64,000 bases of DNA, taken from a bacterium (GTDB lineage Bacteria > Electryoneota > JAOADG01). The stretch spans positions 1-64,000 of the forward strand of contig JAOADG010000004.1 of NCBI GenBank assembly GCA_026417415.1. Reading direction: 5' to 3'. Positions 1 through 11,300 of this stretch are shown piece by piece (within the stretch, counting starts at the first letter, position 1; the number at the start of each line of letters is the position of its first letter). The notes below the pieces were generated by a model. It saw only the letters and a program-made list of their open reading frames with translations. It was not told the origin of the DNA and ran no database searches. The position numbers were made by a program, and so were the translations under genes.

Positions 1-1
1 G

Positions 2-89
<88 letters not shown>

Positions 90-124
90 CGAACGTTGTA
101 GTGAAACATTTTCAAAGGTTTTTG

Positions 125-207
125 CGGAGGAGGAGGGACTCGAACCCCCAAGCGGTTACCCGCGGCGGTTTTCAAGACCGCTGCCTTACCATTAGGTCTA
201 CTCCTCC
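125..207 (-). tRNA. tRNA-Ser (anticodon TGA)
   Basis: Reverse complement: acceptor GGAGGAG/CTCCTCC, anticodon loop CTTGAAA (TGA), long variable arm, T-loop GGTTCGAGTCC. Confidence 0.92.
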
Positions 208-560
208 GAGCGTTTTAAGTTAGAAGGTTTTTTCTTAAAAGTCAATACGAAGTTGAAGCGAACTATTCATCAAAAAAGTATTTATTGAATGATGTATCTT
301 TTAGGATTCAATTGAGTAAACATTTTATAAAACGCAATGAATTTTTTCAATTCAAACACGGAAAATACTTGCATAAATCAAGTAGAGAAAATTAGAAGAT
401 TGAATGAAGTACAAATGAGTTCAATTGAAATCTTTATTGAATGAAAAGAAATTCAAACATGAAATCAAATCTTCATTATCTTTCGCAATCATTTTCAAGT
501 TTCTTAATCAAGATTTTCTTTGATACATTATTCCAAAACAGAATGGAATGAAAATAAACC

Positions 561-1811
561 TTGTCCATCTTAACACGTTACATCCTTCGTGAACATATTG
601 CCCCGTTTATTTATTCATTGGCACTGATTGTGTTCATTTTCGTGTTGAATCTACTTTTTCAAATGTTAGGTAAAGTGGTTGGAAAAGGATTAGAGTGGTC
701 GGTCATCTTAGAATTCTTTTTTTTGAATTTGGCTTGGATTGTTTCGCTGGCTATACCGATGTCGGTTTTGGTGAGCGTGTTGACAACGTTTTCACGACTC
801 TCTGCCGACCTTGAAATTATTGCTTTACGTGCAAGTGGTGTTTCTCTGTTTCGTTTGATGAAACCGGTTTTATTTGCAAGTGTAATTCTTGCTGCTGCGA
901 TGATCTATTTTAATGGTTGGATGTTACCAGAGTTCAATCATCGTCTAAGAGAATTGCATGCAGCGATTACTAGAAAAAGACCAGTACTTGCAATTGAAGC
1001 AGGTGTGTTCAATTTTGATCTTGGAAGATATGTACTATTGGCTGACTCGATGGATCACAAACACAACAAAATGCACCGTCTGTTAATTCAAGATGAGGCC
1101 TATTTGGATAGAAAAACCACCATCCGTGCAGATGAAGGGACACTTCACTATTCCAACACAGCACGATCGTTTGTGTTTACCATGAATCGTGGAGTGGTGC
1201 ATCGTTTCAAATGGGCAACGCCTGAAAACTATGAAGTGATCACTTTTGATAGTGCCATCGTAAAAGTACCTGCAACCGATGTTGAGTTAGAAAGAGGTAC
1301 ATCTACCTATCGTTCTGATCGTGAAATGACATTAAAGATGATGATTCAAAATATCCGTGAGATGAAACAAAGAAATGATACCGATCCGAAACTATACAAC
1401 AGTTTAATGGTTGAACTGCATAAAAAATTTTCTATTCCGACTGCATGCATTTTATTCGTTATCATTGCAGTACCCCTTGGTGCAAGATTGCAACGAGGAG
1501 GAATGGGTTTATCTGCTGCGTTGAGTACTTTTTTCTTTTTGGTTTATTGGGTTTTCCTTATTGCTGGTGAAGATTATGCAGATCGAAATGTGTTACCCGC
1601 TTGGGTGGCCATGTGGACTCCAAATATCTTGATGTTTCTCATTGGTATTGTTTTATTTCTAACCACCACCAAACAAGGAACAGCATTTGCAATTCCATTT
1701 TTCAAAATGAAAAAGAAAGATGAATCTTTAGAGACAGAAAGTGAATTTGATATTGAAACCGCGGAACGATTATTAAAACAAAAGCAATCCGAAGAAAAAA
1801 CAAATCAATAA
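561..1811 (+). CDS. LptF/LptG-family (YjgP/YjgQ) LPS export permease
   Basis: 416 aa; N- and C-terminal transmembrane segments flanking a periplasmic domain; IALRASGVSLFRLMKP motif; tandem with a second paralog. Confidence 0.88.
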   Translation: MSILTRYILREHIAPFIYSLALIVFIFVLNLLFQMLGKVVGKGLEWSVILEFFFLNLAWIVSLAIPMSVLVSVLTTFSRLSADLEIIALRASGVSLFRLMKPVLFASVILAAAMIYFNGWMLPEFNHRLRELHAAITRKRPVLAIEAGVFNFDLGRYVLLADSMDHKHNKMHRLLIQDEAYLDRKTTIRADEGTLHYSNTARSFVFTMNRGVVHRFKWATPENYEVITFDSAIVKVPATDVELERGTSTYRSDREMTLKMMIQNIREMKQRNDTDPKLYNSLMVELHKKFSIPTACILFVIIAVPLGARLQRGGMGLSAALSTFFFLVYWVFLIAGEDYADRNVLPAWVAMWTPNILMFLIGIVLFLTTTKQGTAFAIPFFKMKKKDESLETESEFDIETAERLLKQKQSEEKTNQ

Positions 1812-1818
1812 TTTTTCT

Positions 1819-2901
1819 ATGAACATTTTGACTCGCTATCTCATCGGACGCTTCTTAAAGATTTTATTTTTTTCTTTAGTTGCTTCTGTATTGGTATTTT
1901 TAGTGATTGATGTGATTGAGAATTTGGATAAATTTCTTGATAAAAACGTTTCGCCTAAAATTATTTTCACATACTACTATCTTTACACACCATTTATTGC
2001 GTTTTTAGTATTTCCAGTAGCAGTCATTCTTGCCACCTTGATTACCATCGGTGGAATGATGAATTCGCGCGAAATCGTAGCCATGCGTGCTTCAGGAATT
2101 TCTTTGTGGTGGATTTCCAATCGTTTGATGTTAATGGGTGGTATCACTTCTGTGCTTTTGTTTTATTTTGGTGAATATGTATTACCTAGACTGAATCAGC
2201 AACGTTTAGAAATTTGGCGTGTAGAAGTTCGTAAGTTACCGAAACGATCTACTGTTCGCTCCGATCGAATTTATCTTCTTGAAAGTCCGAACACTTTTTT
2301 TCATATGGAACGTTGGGATGATGTTCGTAAAGTTGGTTATCGTCCTACCATACAGAAAGCAGAATCCAATTCTCTTACCTTAAGAATTGATGCTGAACAA
2401 GCGATCTGGGACACATCACAAAACAAGTGGAAGTTTTATCGGGGCGTTGAAAGAGTTTGGAATAATGGAAATGAATTTACGGAAAGATTTGCGGAACGGG
2501 TGATTGATGAAATCCATTTGACTCCAATTGATTTTGTTGATCTGTCATTGAAACCTGAAGAAATGGGCTATGAAGATCTCAAACAGTTTATAGAAAAATT
2601 AAAATCTACCGGAAGTGATGCAACACGATGGGAAGTAGATTTGTGGAGTAAACTGGCATCACCCGCAAGTACTGCCATTATTATCTTTATAGCACTCCCA
2701 ATTGCTGCAGTACAACGAAGAAGTGGAATGATCCTATCGTTTGGAATCGGTTTATTGGTCAGTTTTTTATATTTCGGTGTGATGCAAATCGCTAAGATTT
2801 TTGGATATCAGGGCGATCTGCCTGCACCGATGGCTGCATGGTTTGCAAATGGATTATTTTTTTTAATGGGATGGATTTTATTAATTAGGGTTAGAAAGTA
2901 A
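1819..2901 (+). CDS. LptF/LptG-family LPS export permease (second paralog)
   Basis: 360 aa; REIVAMRASGISLWWI motif; same topology as the upstream ORF. Confidence 0.88.
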   Translation: MNILTRYLIGRFLKILFFSLVASVLVFLVIDVIENLDKFLDKNVSPKIIFTYYYLYTPFIAFLVFPVAVILATLITIGGMMNSREIVAMRASGISLWWISNRLMLMGGITSVLLFYFGEYVLPRLNQQRLEIWRVEVRKLPKRSTVRSDRIYLLESPNTFFHMERWDDVRKVGYRPTIQKAESNSLTLRIDAEQAIWDTSQNKWKFYRGVERVWNNGNEFTERFAERVIDEIHLTPIDFVDLSLKPEEMGYEDLKQFIEKLKSTGSDATRWEVDLWSKLASPASTAIIIFIALPIAAVQRRSGMILSFGIGLLVSFLYFGVMQIAKIFGYQGDLPAPMAAWFANGLFFLMGWILLIRVRK

Positions 2902-2903
2902 AA

Positions 2904-2924
2904 GGGGCGGATCGTAACCGCCCC
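2904..2924. terminator. Hairpin between convergent genes, possibly a bidirectional terminator
   Basis: GGGGCGG-ATCGTAA-CCGCCCC stem-loop between lptG-like (+) and HU (-). Confidence 0.6.
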
Positions 2925-2946
2925 CATTCTCTAAGAATACGTAGCT

Positions 2947-3225
2947 TTACTTGCCGGCCACTTTCATCTTGAATGCTTTACCGGGCGTGAATTTTGGAAC
3001 TTTCTTGGCTGGGATCTTGATCTCTTGACCAGTTTGTGGGTTCCGTCCGGTGCGTGCTTTACGCTTAGCCATTCCAAAGGTACCAAAGCCAACCAATGCA
3101 ACATCATCACCTTTTGCAACGACTTTTTCCACCGTGTTGATAAATGCATTCAAGCAATCTTCAGCGACTTTCTTGCTGACATCAGCGGCTTTCGCCATTT
3201 CAGCTACGAGTTCTGCCTTGTTCAT
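2947..3225 (-). CDS. HU-family DNA-binding protein
   Basis: 92 aa; MNKAELVAEMAKAADVSKK, GFGTFGMAKRKARTGRNPQTGQEIKIPAKKVPKFTPGKAFK signature; strong SD upstream (AGGAGGAGT on the minus strand). Confidence 0.97.
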   Translation of the reverse strand: MNKAELVAEMAKAADVSKKVAEDCLNAFINTVEKVVAKGDDVALVGFGTFGMAKRKARTGRNPQTGQEIKIPAKKVPKFTPGKAFKMKVAGK

Positions 3226-3438
3226 TACTCCTCCTCAACAATGACAATAGATAGATAGAAACTTGAATGTAGGATACCAATAAAACAAGGGATATTGATA
3301 CCTACAACCGAAAAATACTAAATCTTTTCGCATTGTCAAGGGGGGAGAGGGGATAAAAGTCAAGTTTTATCCAACCTCAAATGGTAGTGGTGGGTCGCAA
3401 AGACCGATGCATTTTGAAAAAAAATTCTCTAAATTGGA

Positions 3439-4755
3439 GTGGTAAAATTGATCCAAAATATGTATAACTTTAGTAATTTCCTTGTGTTATGCGGTCTTTT
3501 TGGAGTGCTCCTTGCGACTCCAACAACCCTATTTGATGTGCAAGCCCAGGAAAGCACCTTTCAAGCGAACGAAGATGAAGTCCAACGACTCCGTGAGGAA
3601 ATCGCCAAGCTACAAAGTGAAATTGAAGCGGCTAAACGTGCACAGATGGACCACACTGAAAAATTAGCCATTACAGAAGCAAAGTTAAAACAAATCCAAA
3701 AACTAACTAAAGAATTGAATCAATTGCTTTCGTTAAACATTAGTCAACTGAAATCCATTCATAAAAATCAAACATTGATGCAAAGTGATATTGAAGTGTT
3801 AGAACGACAGTTGAAAAATGTCCAAATCAAAATGTCTATGTTGCAAGCAGTGGTGCGCGAACAAGCAATACGAACCTACAAACATCGTAACCTAAAAAAA
3901 TGGATGTATTTGATTTCCACTACCAATTTGCAGAAAGCACTGAAACGTGCCAGAATGTTAGAACAAGTAAGAAGATATGAAGCAAGATTGTATAACGAAT
4001 TAAAAACAGAGCGACAACAATACCATTTAGCACAAGCGTTATTGATAGAACAGTACAATGAAATTATGGTATCCTCGCGCTCTACGAAAAAACAAGTAGA
4101 ACTAGCTCAACGTAGAAAATCAGAATTAGAAAACGAACGTAAACGATTAGAATCTGAAATGAATAAATCAAAAATTGAAATCACAAAAAGTAGAGAGCGT
4201 ATTGAACAACATCAACGTGCCATCAAGGATAGACAAGCCAGTTTGCGAGAGATTGAAAACATCATTGCAAAACGTGTGAAAGAAAATGAAATCAAAAAAC
4301 AACAGCAAACCACATTGCCTCTTTTATCTAAACAAGAATCGACTGTAGGAAAAGCGCTAACTGCAGGAAATTTGTCTTGGCCCGTACGAGGTGAAGTCAT
4401 TTCTCAATTTGGAATTGTGCGTGATCCAATGTACAATACCCAAATTGAAAATCCGGGCATTGAAGTGCGTGCAGAACCGAATACACCTGTCCGCGCAGCG
4501 GAAGATGGTAGAGTGATTACTGCAACTTGGATGAGAGGATTTGAATCGATTATCATTCTTGAACATCCTGAAAATGGATTTACCGTGTATTCGCGGTTAG
4601 GTGAGATTCATGTTAAAATTGGAGAGGTGGTGAAAAAAGGTCAAATTATTGGAAAGGTTGCTTATCCTAAAGAAGGCGAACCATCCAAGTTCCATTTTGA
4701 AGTGTGGATTCAACGTTCTAAAAAAAATCCGTTAAACTATTTGGAACCCAAATGA
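3439..4755 (+). CDS. EnvC-like murein hydrolase activator, coiled coil plus M23 domain
   Basis: Signal peptide, long coiled coil, C-terminal M23/LytM fold (SWPVRGEVISQFG...GIEVRAEPNTPVRAAEDGRV...FHFEVWIQ). Canonical HxxxD appears altered, consistent with an EnvC-type activator. Confidence 0.85.
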   Translation: MVKLIQNMYNFSNFLVLCGLFGVLLATPTTLFDVQAQESTFQANEDEVQRLREEIAKLQSEIEAAKRAQMDHTEKLAITEAKLKQIQKLTKELNQLLSLNISQLKSIHKNQTLMQSDIEVLERQLKNVQIKMSMLQAVVREQAIRTYKHRNLKKWMYLISTTNLQKALKRARMLEQVRRYEARLYNELKTERQQYHLAQALLIEQYNEIMVSSRSTKKQVELAQRRKSELENERKRLESEMNKSKIEITKSRERIEQHQRAIKDRQASLREIENIIAKRVKENEIKKQQQTTLPLLSKQESTVGKALTAGNLSWPVRGEVISQFGIVRDPMYNTQIENPGIEVRAEPNTPVRAAEDGRVITATWMRGFESIIILEHPENGFTVYSRLGEIHVKIGEVVKKGQIIGKVAYPKEGEPSKFHFEVWIQRSKKNPLNYLEPK

Positions 4756-6206
4756 GTGATACATTGCCATTGTTTGATGATATTCCAGAGAAATCATCAC
4801 CGAAAAAGAAAAAAAACTTCCAACCGATCAAAGAAGAAGAAGATCAGACGCAGAAACCACTTGAAGAAAATACTACTTCAGTGAACATTTCGCCTGTCAT
4901 TTGTGAGCATGAAGAAGTGGTTTCAACGCAATCATCTCAACATCAAACAAAACCATTTCCAGAAAAAAATGGTAGTGAAGTAAAACCTGAAGTATTACCA
5001 GAATTTTTTGCCAATGTATGGGGACAAGCAAGAGCCAAAAAAATTGTAAAACGTTGGATTGAAGAGAATCGTTTTCCACATGCCATCTTACTATTTGGTC
5101 CAGATGGTATTGGAAAACAAATTTTTGCATTTGAATTGGCGAAGCATCTGAATTGTGCGTGGGGACCTTTTACTGCGTGTGGTGTATGCCGTAGTTGTAT
5201 TCAAATGAAAAGATTACAACATCCATCTTTATTTTTAGTATTTCCTACTAGACCTTATAGTGGTGAAATTGATAAAAGAGAGATTAACGAAGATGGTGAA
5301 ATAAAAATTACAAGACGATATTCAAGTGAAACAGAAAAAGACATTATTGCCGCTATTGAAGCAACTGCTGCTGATCCGTGGATACCGCTGACTGTGCCGG
5401 ATGCAAAAGATGTACGTATCATTTCAATACGATTTTTACGACAATGGGTTCAACAAACCAAATGGGTAGGTTCTAACAAAAAAGTTGCCATCATTTCGCA
5501 AGCTCATAAAATGAATGAAGAGACCTCAAATGCGTTGTTAAAAATTTTAGAAGAACCACCGGACAATACCCTATTTATATTATTATGTCCTGCTCCAGAA
5601 AACGTTTTACCAACTATTCTTTCACGTTGTCAACCCATTCGTTTGGAACCACTTGCTGCCTCACTAATTGAACGTGAGTTGTTGAAAATTCCACATACAC
5701 AACTGCGAAGAGAAAATCCATTAACCAAAGAAGAAGCAAAGTTGATTGCTGAATTATCTGAAGGCAATTGGTTACGTGCCAAAGAAGCATGTGCAGATGA
5801 TGCCATTATTAGTGAAGTGAAAGCGATGAATTTTTTACGATGGGCACTCACATCAAAAGAAAGAAGATTGTTGTTAGATGAAATTGATAAATTGGTGAAA
5901 AGTAGAAAAGCAGAAAACATTGATCGATTGTTGGTGCGAATGCTTTATTTCATTCGGGATGCTATCAAGTTGCAAAATCATCAAGGTGAAGGTTTACCAG
6001 AAGGATTGTTGATACGTGATGAAGAAACAATCCAACGATTAAAAAAATTTGTGGAAGGAACTCGTGGAAAAGATTTAACTCAAGCGGCAGAGTACATTTT
6101 AGAAACCCAAGAGAATTTGATTCATCGTAATCCACAGCCGTTGCTGTTGCTCACACAACTGATGTACAAGTTGAATCGATTACTCATTTTTGGAGAAGTG
6201 AATTAA
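4752..6206 (+). CDS. holB: DNA polymerase III delta-prime subunit (HolB-like) with long N-terminal extension
   Basis: GPDGIGKQIFAFELAKHLNC P-loop, zinc-binding Cys cluster, NALLKILEEPPDNTLFILL motif; start overlaps the upstream stop (ATGA). Confidence 0.88.
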   Translation: MSDTLPLFDDIPEKSSPKKKKNFQPIKEEEDQTQKPLEENTTSVNISPVICEHEEVVSTQSSQHQTKPFPEKNGSEVKPEVLPEFFANVWGQARAKKIVKRWIEENRFPHAILLFGPDGIGKQIFAFELAKHLNCAWGPFTACGVCRSCIQMKRLQHPSLFLVFPTRPYSGEIDKREINEDGEIKITRRYSSETEKDIIAAIEATAADPWIPLTVPDAKDVRIISIRFLRQWVQQTKWVGSNKKVAIISQAHKMNEETSNALLKILEEPPDNTLFILLCPAPENVLPTILSRCQPIRLEPLAASLIERELLKIPHTQLRRENPLTKEEAKLIAELSEGNWLRAKEACADDAIISEVKAMNFLRWALTSKERRLLLDEIDKLVKSRKAENIDRLLVRMLYFIRDAIKLQNHQGEGLPEGLLIRDEETIQRLKKFVEGTRGKDLTQAAEYILETQENLIHRNPQPLLLLTQLMYKLNRLLIFGEVN

Positions 6207-6229
6207 AAGAAAAAAGAATAGAGGACTGA

Positions 6230-8134
6230 ATGCAAAAACCTTTTTTTTCTATCACAACACCGATTTACTATGTGAATGATGAACCGCACATTGGACACAC
6301 CTATACAACCTTACTTGCAGATGTTTTTGCACGTTATCAAAAACGCATGGGGTATAACACTTGGTTTTTAACGGGCACCGATGAGCATGGTCAAAAGGTG
6401 GAAACATCTGCGAAAAAGCGAGGTGTCTCACCTATTGATCATTGTAATCAGTATAGCGAAAGGTTCAAAGAGTGTTGGAAATTGTTGGACATTCAATACG
6501 ATCGTTTTATTCGAACCACCGATGAGGATCATATTCAATTGGTCCAAAAAATGTTACAAAGGTTATGGGAAAAAGGTGAACTCTATTCTGCAGAGTATGA
6601 AGGTTTATATTATGTTTCAGATGAAGTATTTGTTACAGAAGCACAAGCGGAAAAGATTCGTCAAGAAAAGCCCAATGCAGAAATCATTCCAATTCAAGAA
6701 AAGAATTATTTTTTCAAAATGAGTCAACACATTGATTGGTTGATTCAATACATTGAAGAGCATCCCGATTTTATTCAACCCTCGTTTCGTAAAAATGAAG
6801 TGTTAGGATTTCTAAAACAAGAAGGTGGTGTCAAAGATCTTTGTATATCGCGTCCCAAATCACGATTGACGTGGGGCATTGAATTGCCATTTGATACGGA
6901 TTATATCTGTTATGTATGGGTGGATGCATTACTCAATTATGTTAGTGGTGCAAAGTTTATGGATGAACAAGGCAAGGAATGGTATGGACTGGATGCTTGG
7001 AAACGGCACCCTGCAGATTTGCATTTGATTGGAAAAGACATTTTAACCACCCATTGTGTTTACTGGCCCACGTTATTGCATGCTTTGGATTTACCTCTAC
7101 CGAAAACCATTTTTGCTCATGGTTGGTGGCTAATTGGTGGCGAAAAGATGTCCAAATCGTTGGGGAATGTTATACGACCTGCGGATCTACTTCAAACACT
7201 CAATGGCGATGTTTCTACTTTAAGGTATCTACTGTTGCGTGGAATGATCATTGGTCACGATGCAACTTTGACCGAAGAGCGCATGAAGACCATTGTAAAC
7301 GGCGAGCTTGCAAACGACTTAGGAAATTTGTTTTCAAGAATATCCAAGTTAGTACATACACATTACAACGGAAACGTTTCAAGTGTATCAGAAATAAAAG
7401 ACATTTCCGTTGACCCTATCCAACCTGAATCTATCTTTACGATCAATGCTTTTTTAGATAGTGTCCTTGATCGAATACGAGCCGCTAATAAGTATTTTGA
7501 TAGCCATGCACCTTGGGCATTGGTGAAACAAGATCAAGATAAGGCAGCACTTGTTTTCATTCATTGTCTAAATGAGATGAAATGCGTGGCTTACGCATTA
7601 GAGCCGATTTTAACCACCAAGATGCAGCAACTGTTAAGTGTTTTTCCAAAAGACAATAAAGGGGCTTTTGAACCCTTTTTAGGCGGGAAAATAGGTACTT
7701 TAAGTCAACCCTTATTCCCAAGAATAGATTTTGAAAAAGTGTTCGCTGAAACCAGCGAATCAAGCAAGAATCTTCCCATCACTGAACCAGTAAGCGATGG
7801 AACAAACCAGTGGATTTCAATGGATGAAGTCAAAAAAGTTCAGCTGATTACCGCGGTTGTACGATCAGCAGAACGGGTAGAAGGGACAAATAAATTGCTA
7901 AAACTTTTACTGGATGATGGGAGTCCGAAAGGGAGGCAAATTGTAGCGGGGATTGCAGAATACTACCGACCGCAAGATCTGATTTCCAAAACGATTATCA
8001 TTGTTGCCAACTTGCAACCTGTGGTACTGAAAGGAGTCCCATCAGAAGGTATGTTACTGGCCGCCAAAGCCGATGGAAAATTAGTACTATTAACAACCGA
8101 TGCTGAGATTGGACCAGGTGCAAAGATAAGTTAG
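6230..8134 (+). CDS. metG: Methionyl-tRNA synthetase with C-terminal tRNA-binding domain
   Basis: PIYYVNDEPHIGHTYTT (HIGH), EKMSKSLGNV (KMSKS), C-terminal EMAP/tRBD-like domain. Confidence 0.96.
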   Translation: MQKPFFSITTPIYYVNDEPHIGHTYTTLLADVFARYQKRMGYNTWFLTGTDEHGQKVETSAKKRGVSPIDHCNQYSERFKECWKLLDIQYDRFIRTTDEDHIQLVQKMLQRLWEKGELYSAEYEGLYYVSDEVFVTEAQAEKIRQEKPNAEIIPIQEKNYFFKMSQHIDWLIQYIEEHPDFIQPSFRKNEVLGFLKQEGGVKDLCISRPKSRLTWGIELPFDTDYICYVWVDALLNYVSGAKFMDEQGKEWYGLDAWKRHPADLHLIGKDILTTHCVYWPTLLHALDLPLPKTIFAHGWWLIGGEKMSKSLGNVIRPADLLQTLNGDVSTLRYLLLRGMIIGHDATLTEERMKTIVNGELANDLGNLFSRISKLVHTHYNGNVSSVSEIKDISVDPIQPESIFTINAFLDSVLDRIRAANKYFDSHAPWALVKQDQDKAALVFIHCLNEMKCVAYALEPILTTKMQQLLSVFPKDNKGAFEPFLGGKIGTLSQPLFPRIDFEKVFAETSESSKNLPITEPVSDGTNQWISMDEVKKVQLITAVVRSAERVEGTNKLLKLLLDDGSPKGRQIVAGIAEYYRPQDLISKTIIIVANLQPVVLKGVPSEGMLLAAKADGKLVLLTTDAEIGPGAKIS

Positions 8135-8332
8135 TTGGAAACAATTCATAAGAATTTGCCTTGACATATCACCTTGATTTTCCTTATGGTTGAACTACTT
8201 GTATTTGAACAAAGAAGGTACAAGTGGAAATTCAAGGAAAAGAAACAAATGAAAAGACGCAATCTTGCACAATACAAAGATTGTGAAAAAATATGTTAAA
8301 AGTTAGGTTCGTTTAATCAAAAAGAATCAAAA

Positions 8333-8353
8333 CGGGCGCTTTTTCAACGCCCG
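8333..8353 (-). terminator. Rho-independent terminator of the T9SS metalloprotease gene
   Basis: CGGGCG...CGCCCG stem followed on the minus strand by TTTTGATTCTTTTT. Confidence 0.65.
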
Positions 8354-8380
8354 ATGATCTTGACTAAATAAAAAAGCGAG

Positions 8381-11300
8381 TTACTTTACTAAGATCATTT
8401 TTTTAAATGAATGATACCCACCACTTTCTAATTGGTACACATAGACACCAGCAGCCAACTGCGAAGCATCAAAACGAACCGAATGATAACCTGCAGGTAA
8501 AGATTGATTGAGCAACTCTACCACTTTCTGACCTAATAAATTATACACAGTGAGTTTTGTAAAGCCATCTTTTGGCAGATCAAAACGTATTTCTGTGCTA
8601 GGATTAAACGGGTTGGGAAAGTTTTGGTGGAGTTGATAGTGAGTTGGGAGTGTATTTAGACCAATGGGAATGTTGGTAGTCCCTTGGAACCAATCAAGAA
8701 TAGGCGCCAGCACTTGTTGTACGCTTGTCCGATTTCCACTGCGATGAATACCTTCTATTCCAAACCCAAAGGTAATGGTTCGTGCTTGTTGTGGATCTTC
8801 TGTACCAAATGCAATGCAAGCGGAATAGTTCGCATTTTCGTATCGGTACACTTCTATTCCACCATCCCGAGGGTTTAATCCGTCAGGTGCAACCTGATTG
8901 CAAGCCCCCACACCCCCCACGATGTATAAACGTCCAATACTTAAATTGCTTAACGGATTTCCAACCACCGTTAACGGTCTAATTGAATCGGTAGCGATAT
9001 CTACTTTCAAACGCTCTAACAAGGAGGGGTATTGTTGTAGTTCTGAAATGTGTTGTCCACTAATTAACAATTTTCCGCCACGGTCTAAAAAATCCACCAA
9101 ACCGTTTACCAATGCTGGTGTAAATACGTTTCTTGAATTTCCACCTAACCAAAACACTTGAGTGTGAGTTTGGAATAAGGATAAACGTACGGTGTTTGAT
9201 GTACCCACATATGCAAAATATGGAACGGATAATGAATCTAACGCTTCTGTAACAAAGGATTGTAAGAATCGCGAGGTATCCATAGAAATGACGGCAAGAT
9301 TAGGAACTCCCAATAGCAGTTTGATTGAATCCGTGGCAACATAATTTCCATTCGCCGTACGAATGATCTTTAACCAAGTGTACCGTGGTGTACCAGAAAG
9401 ATTTTGAAACATCAATGGTCCCACAGTTACCTCGTATCCAGCAGGGAACACTCCCAAAGCCATCGGCGCTGGAAGTTGTAATCCCACATCGTTGCATTCA
9501 AAGCGTAACTGTACATTGGTGGCAGGAGGTGGATACAAGGTCAAATCGTTTCGTATGGTGCAGATCATTGCCATGGTTTCACCCGTTTCAAAATACAAAT
9601 CCCCATCACCAATAGAACCACCCAATCCATCAATTCGTGTGTTTAGATTTCGGACGACTAAATTTGGAATTACACCCGGTCCGATCCCATGATGTCCAAA
9701 AGTAGCATAGAGTGTAGCCGAGTGGGGTGTGCCATTGGCTAAATTGTTGTCATTATCATCGGTTTCTAAAATATCCACAAAGTAGTCATAGAAAGTTTCA
9801 CCTAAAGCATACTTCGCAAAATGGATTAATGAATCAGTCGTAGGAGCACCTAATGCAGTTCGTGTACGCCAAAAAGCCCCACTGGCGATCATTCCATCGG
9901 TATGAACTTGATTTACCCAACTGCCGGGGTAGCGGCGGTCGTTTTGGAGATTCCGCATGTAACCACCGTTTACATACAATCCCCCTTCACCCATAAGTGG
10001 TTCATTGGTAATGGTACAGGCAAAATAGTCGGACCATGCTTCATTCAAAGCGCCCGATTGGCCTGTATAGGGGAGTGTCCCTTCAGGATAAATGCCATCG
10101 GTGATCCCATGAGTGTATTCATGGTAAATAACATCAGCAAACATCGCTAAATTGTAAAAGGTAATCCCACCGGCACCAAAATGAATCCCTTGTCCATTCC
10201 AGTAAGCGTTGTCATAATTAGGTATATTGACAGTACCGGGCATAGAGTAATCCAAAGCGTGGTAAGAGGTATCTAACCGTTGGATCCAATCGTGCATAAA
10301 GGTCATATGCCAATACAAATTGGGTTCAGAAAGGAGTGCAGGAGGGGCTAAAAACGTCAATTCTAAAGGGGATGTGCCGTTTCTACTGACTTGTGCGCGA
10401 TTGATGCTGGTTACGGCTGGATAAACATTGGCATAAGGTCCTTGTAAGGTAGCACTGGCTGAAAAAGGACCTGAACCTGAAGAACGCCATCGTTGTGCGA
10501 ACCCATTGGTGTCTGTTAAGGCGGTGCCATTTTGAATAGAAACTTGTAGCGCACGCATACCACGGAGTTCAGGGCTGTCATTTAAATAACGGTGTCTAAC
10601 GGGACCTCGTACTATCGTTTGCATCCAATCAAAATGGACGCGATTGCTTTCCCCTAATATTTCAGCGGTTACTGCAGAAACATACACTTCTGGCCGATCG
10701 TCGTGTTGAACATCTAAAACCGCATAATAAGCTGCTCGTAGTGTAGGTCCTGTTTCAAAAGTTCCATTGGTTAAATACCAAACGGGGGTAATGGAAGTTA
10801 CTTTGCCACCGTAGGTTTGTTCAAGACGTTGTTTACAGAAATCTGTTGAAAGTTGATGGAACTCTTTGATATTTGCAGGATTCGCGACTCCCAGTTGAAG
10901 TATTGGTATGGTACCATCTTCAGCAATTCTAAAGGATACAGTAGCATTATGCACAGGGATTTGGTGAATGATTTGACGATAATGTACGTACCACTTTTTA
11001 GAATTTGGATGAAACACAGCCAGTGGTAAAAGATCGATAGGTTGATGATATACGTAATACGATATTCGTTTTAAGATTAACTCGCCTATCGCAACCGCTT
11101 CTTGTTCTGTAGTTGGATACTTACACTGTAAACCGTTTCCAAATAGACGCCAACAAGAAAGACCATCGTTTCTTGCGTAACCACTCCATTCCTTCCCACT
11201 CATTCCTTTTAAAACCTTGAGCACTGATTGCGATTCTATAGGTAGTGCTGAAAAAGTTTCTTGTTCAACTGTGCGTACAGGATTCTGGGTTACCTTGGTG

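Noticed and set aside
241-560. AT-rich stretch with recurring TTGAATGA/TTCAAT-type words upstream of lptF-like gene
   Set aside because: Imperfect and irregularly spaced; compatible with base composition rather than a defined repeat or CRISPR.
8186-8299. Possible 37-aa ORF (MVELLVFEQRRYKWKF...) after a TTGACA-like element between metG and the protease gene
   Set aside because: No SD sequence, lysine/arginine-rich random-looking composition, and the start codon overlaps the presumptive -10 position. Likely chance.
9300-10150. Several ORFs of 65-82 aa antisense to or overlapping the metalloprotease gene
   Set aside because: Shadow ORFs of a long, motif-supported coding frame; low-complexity, cysteine/tryptophan-rich translations.
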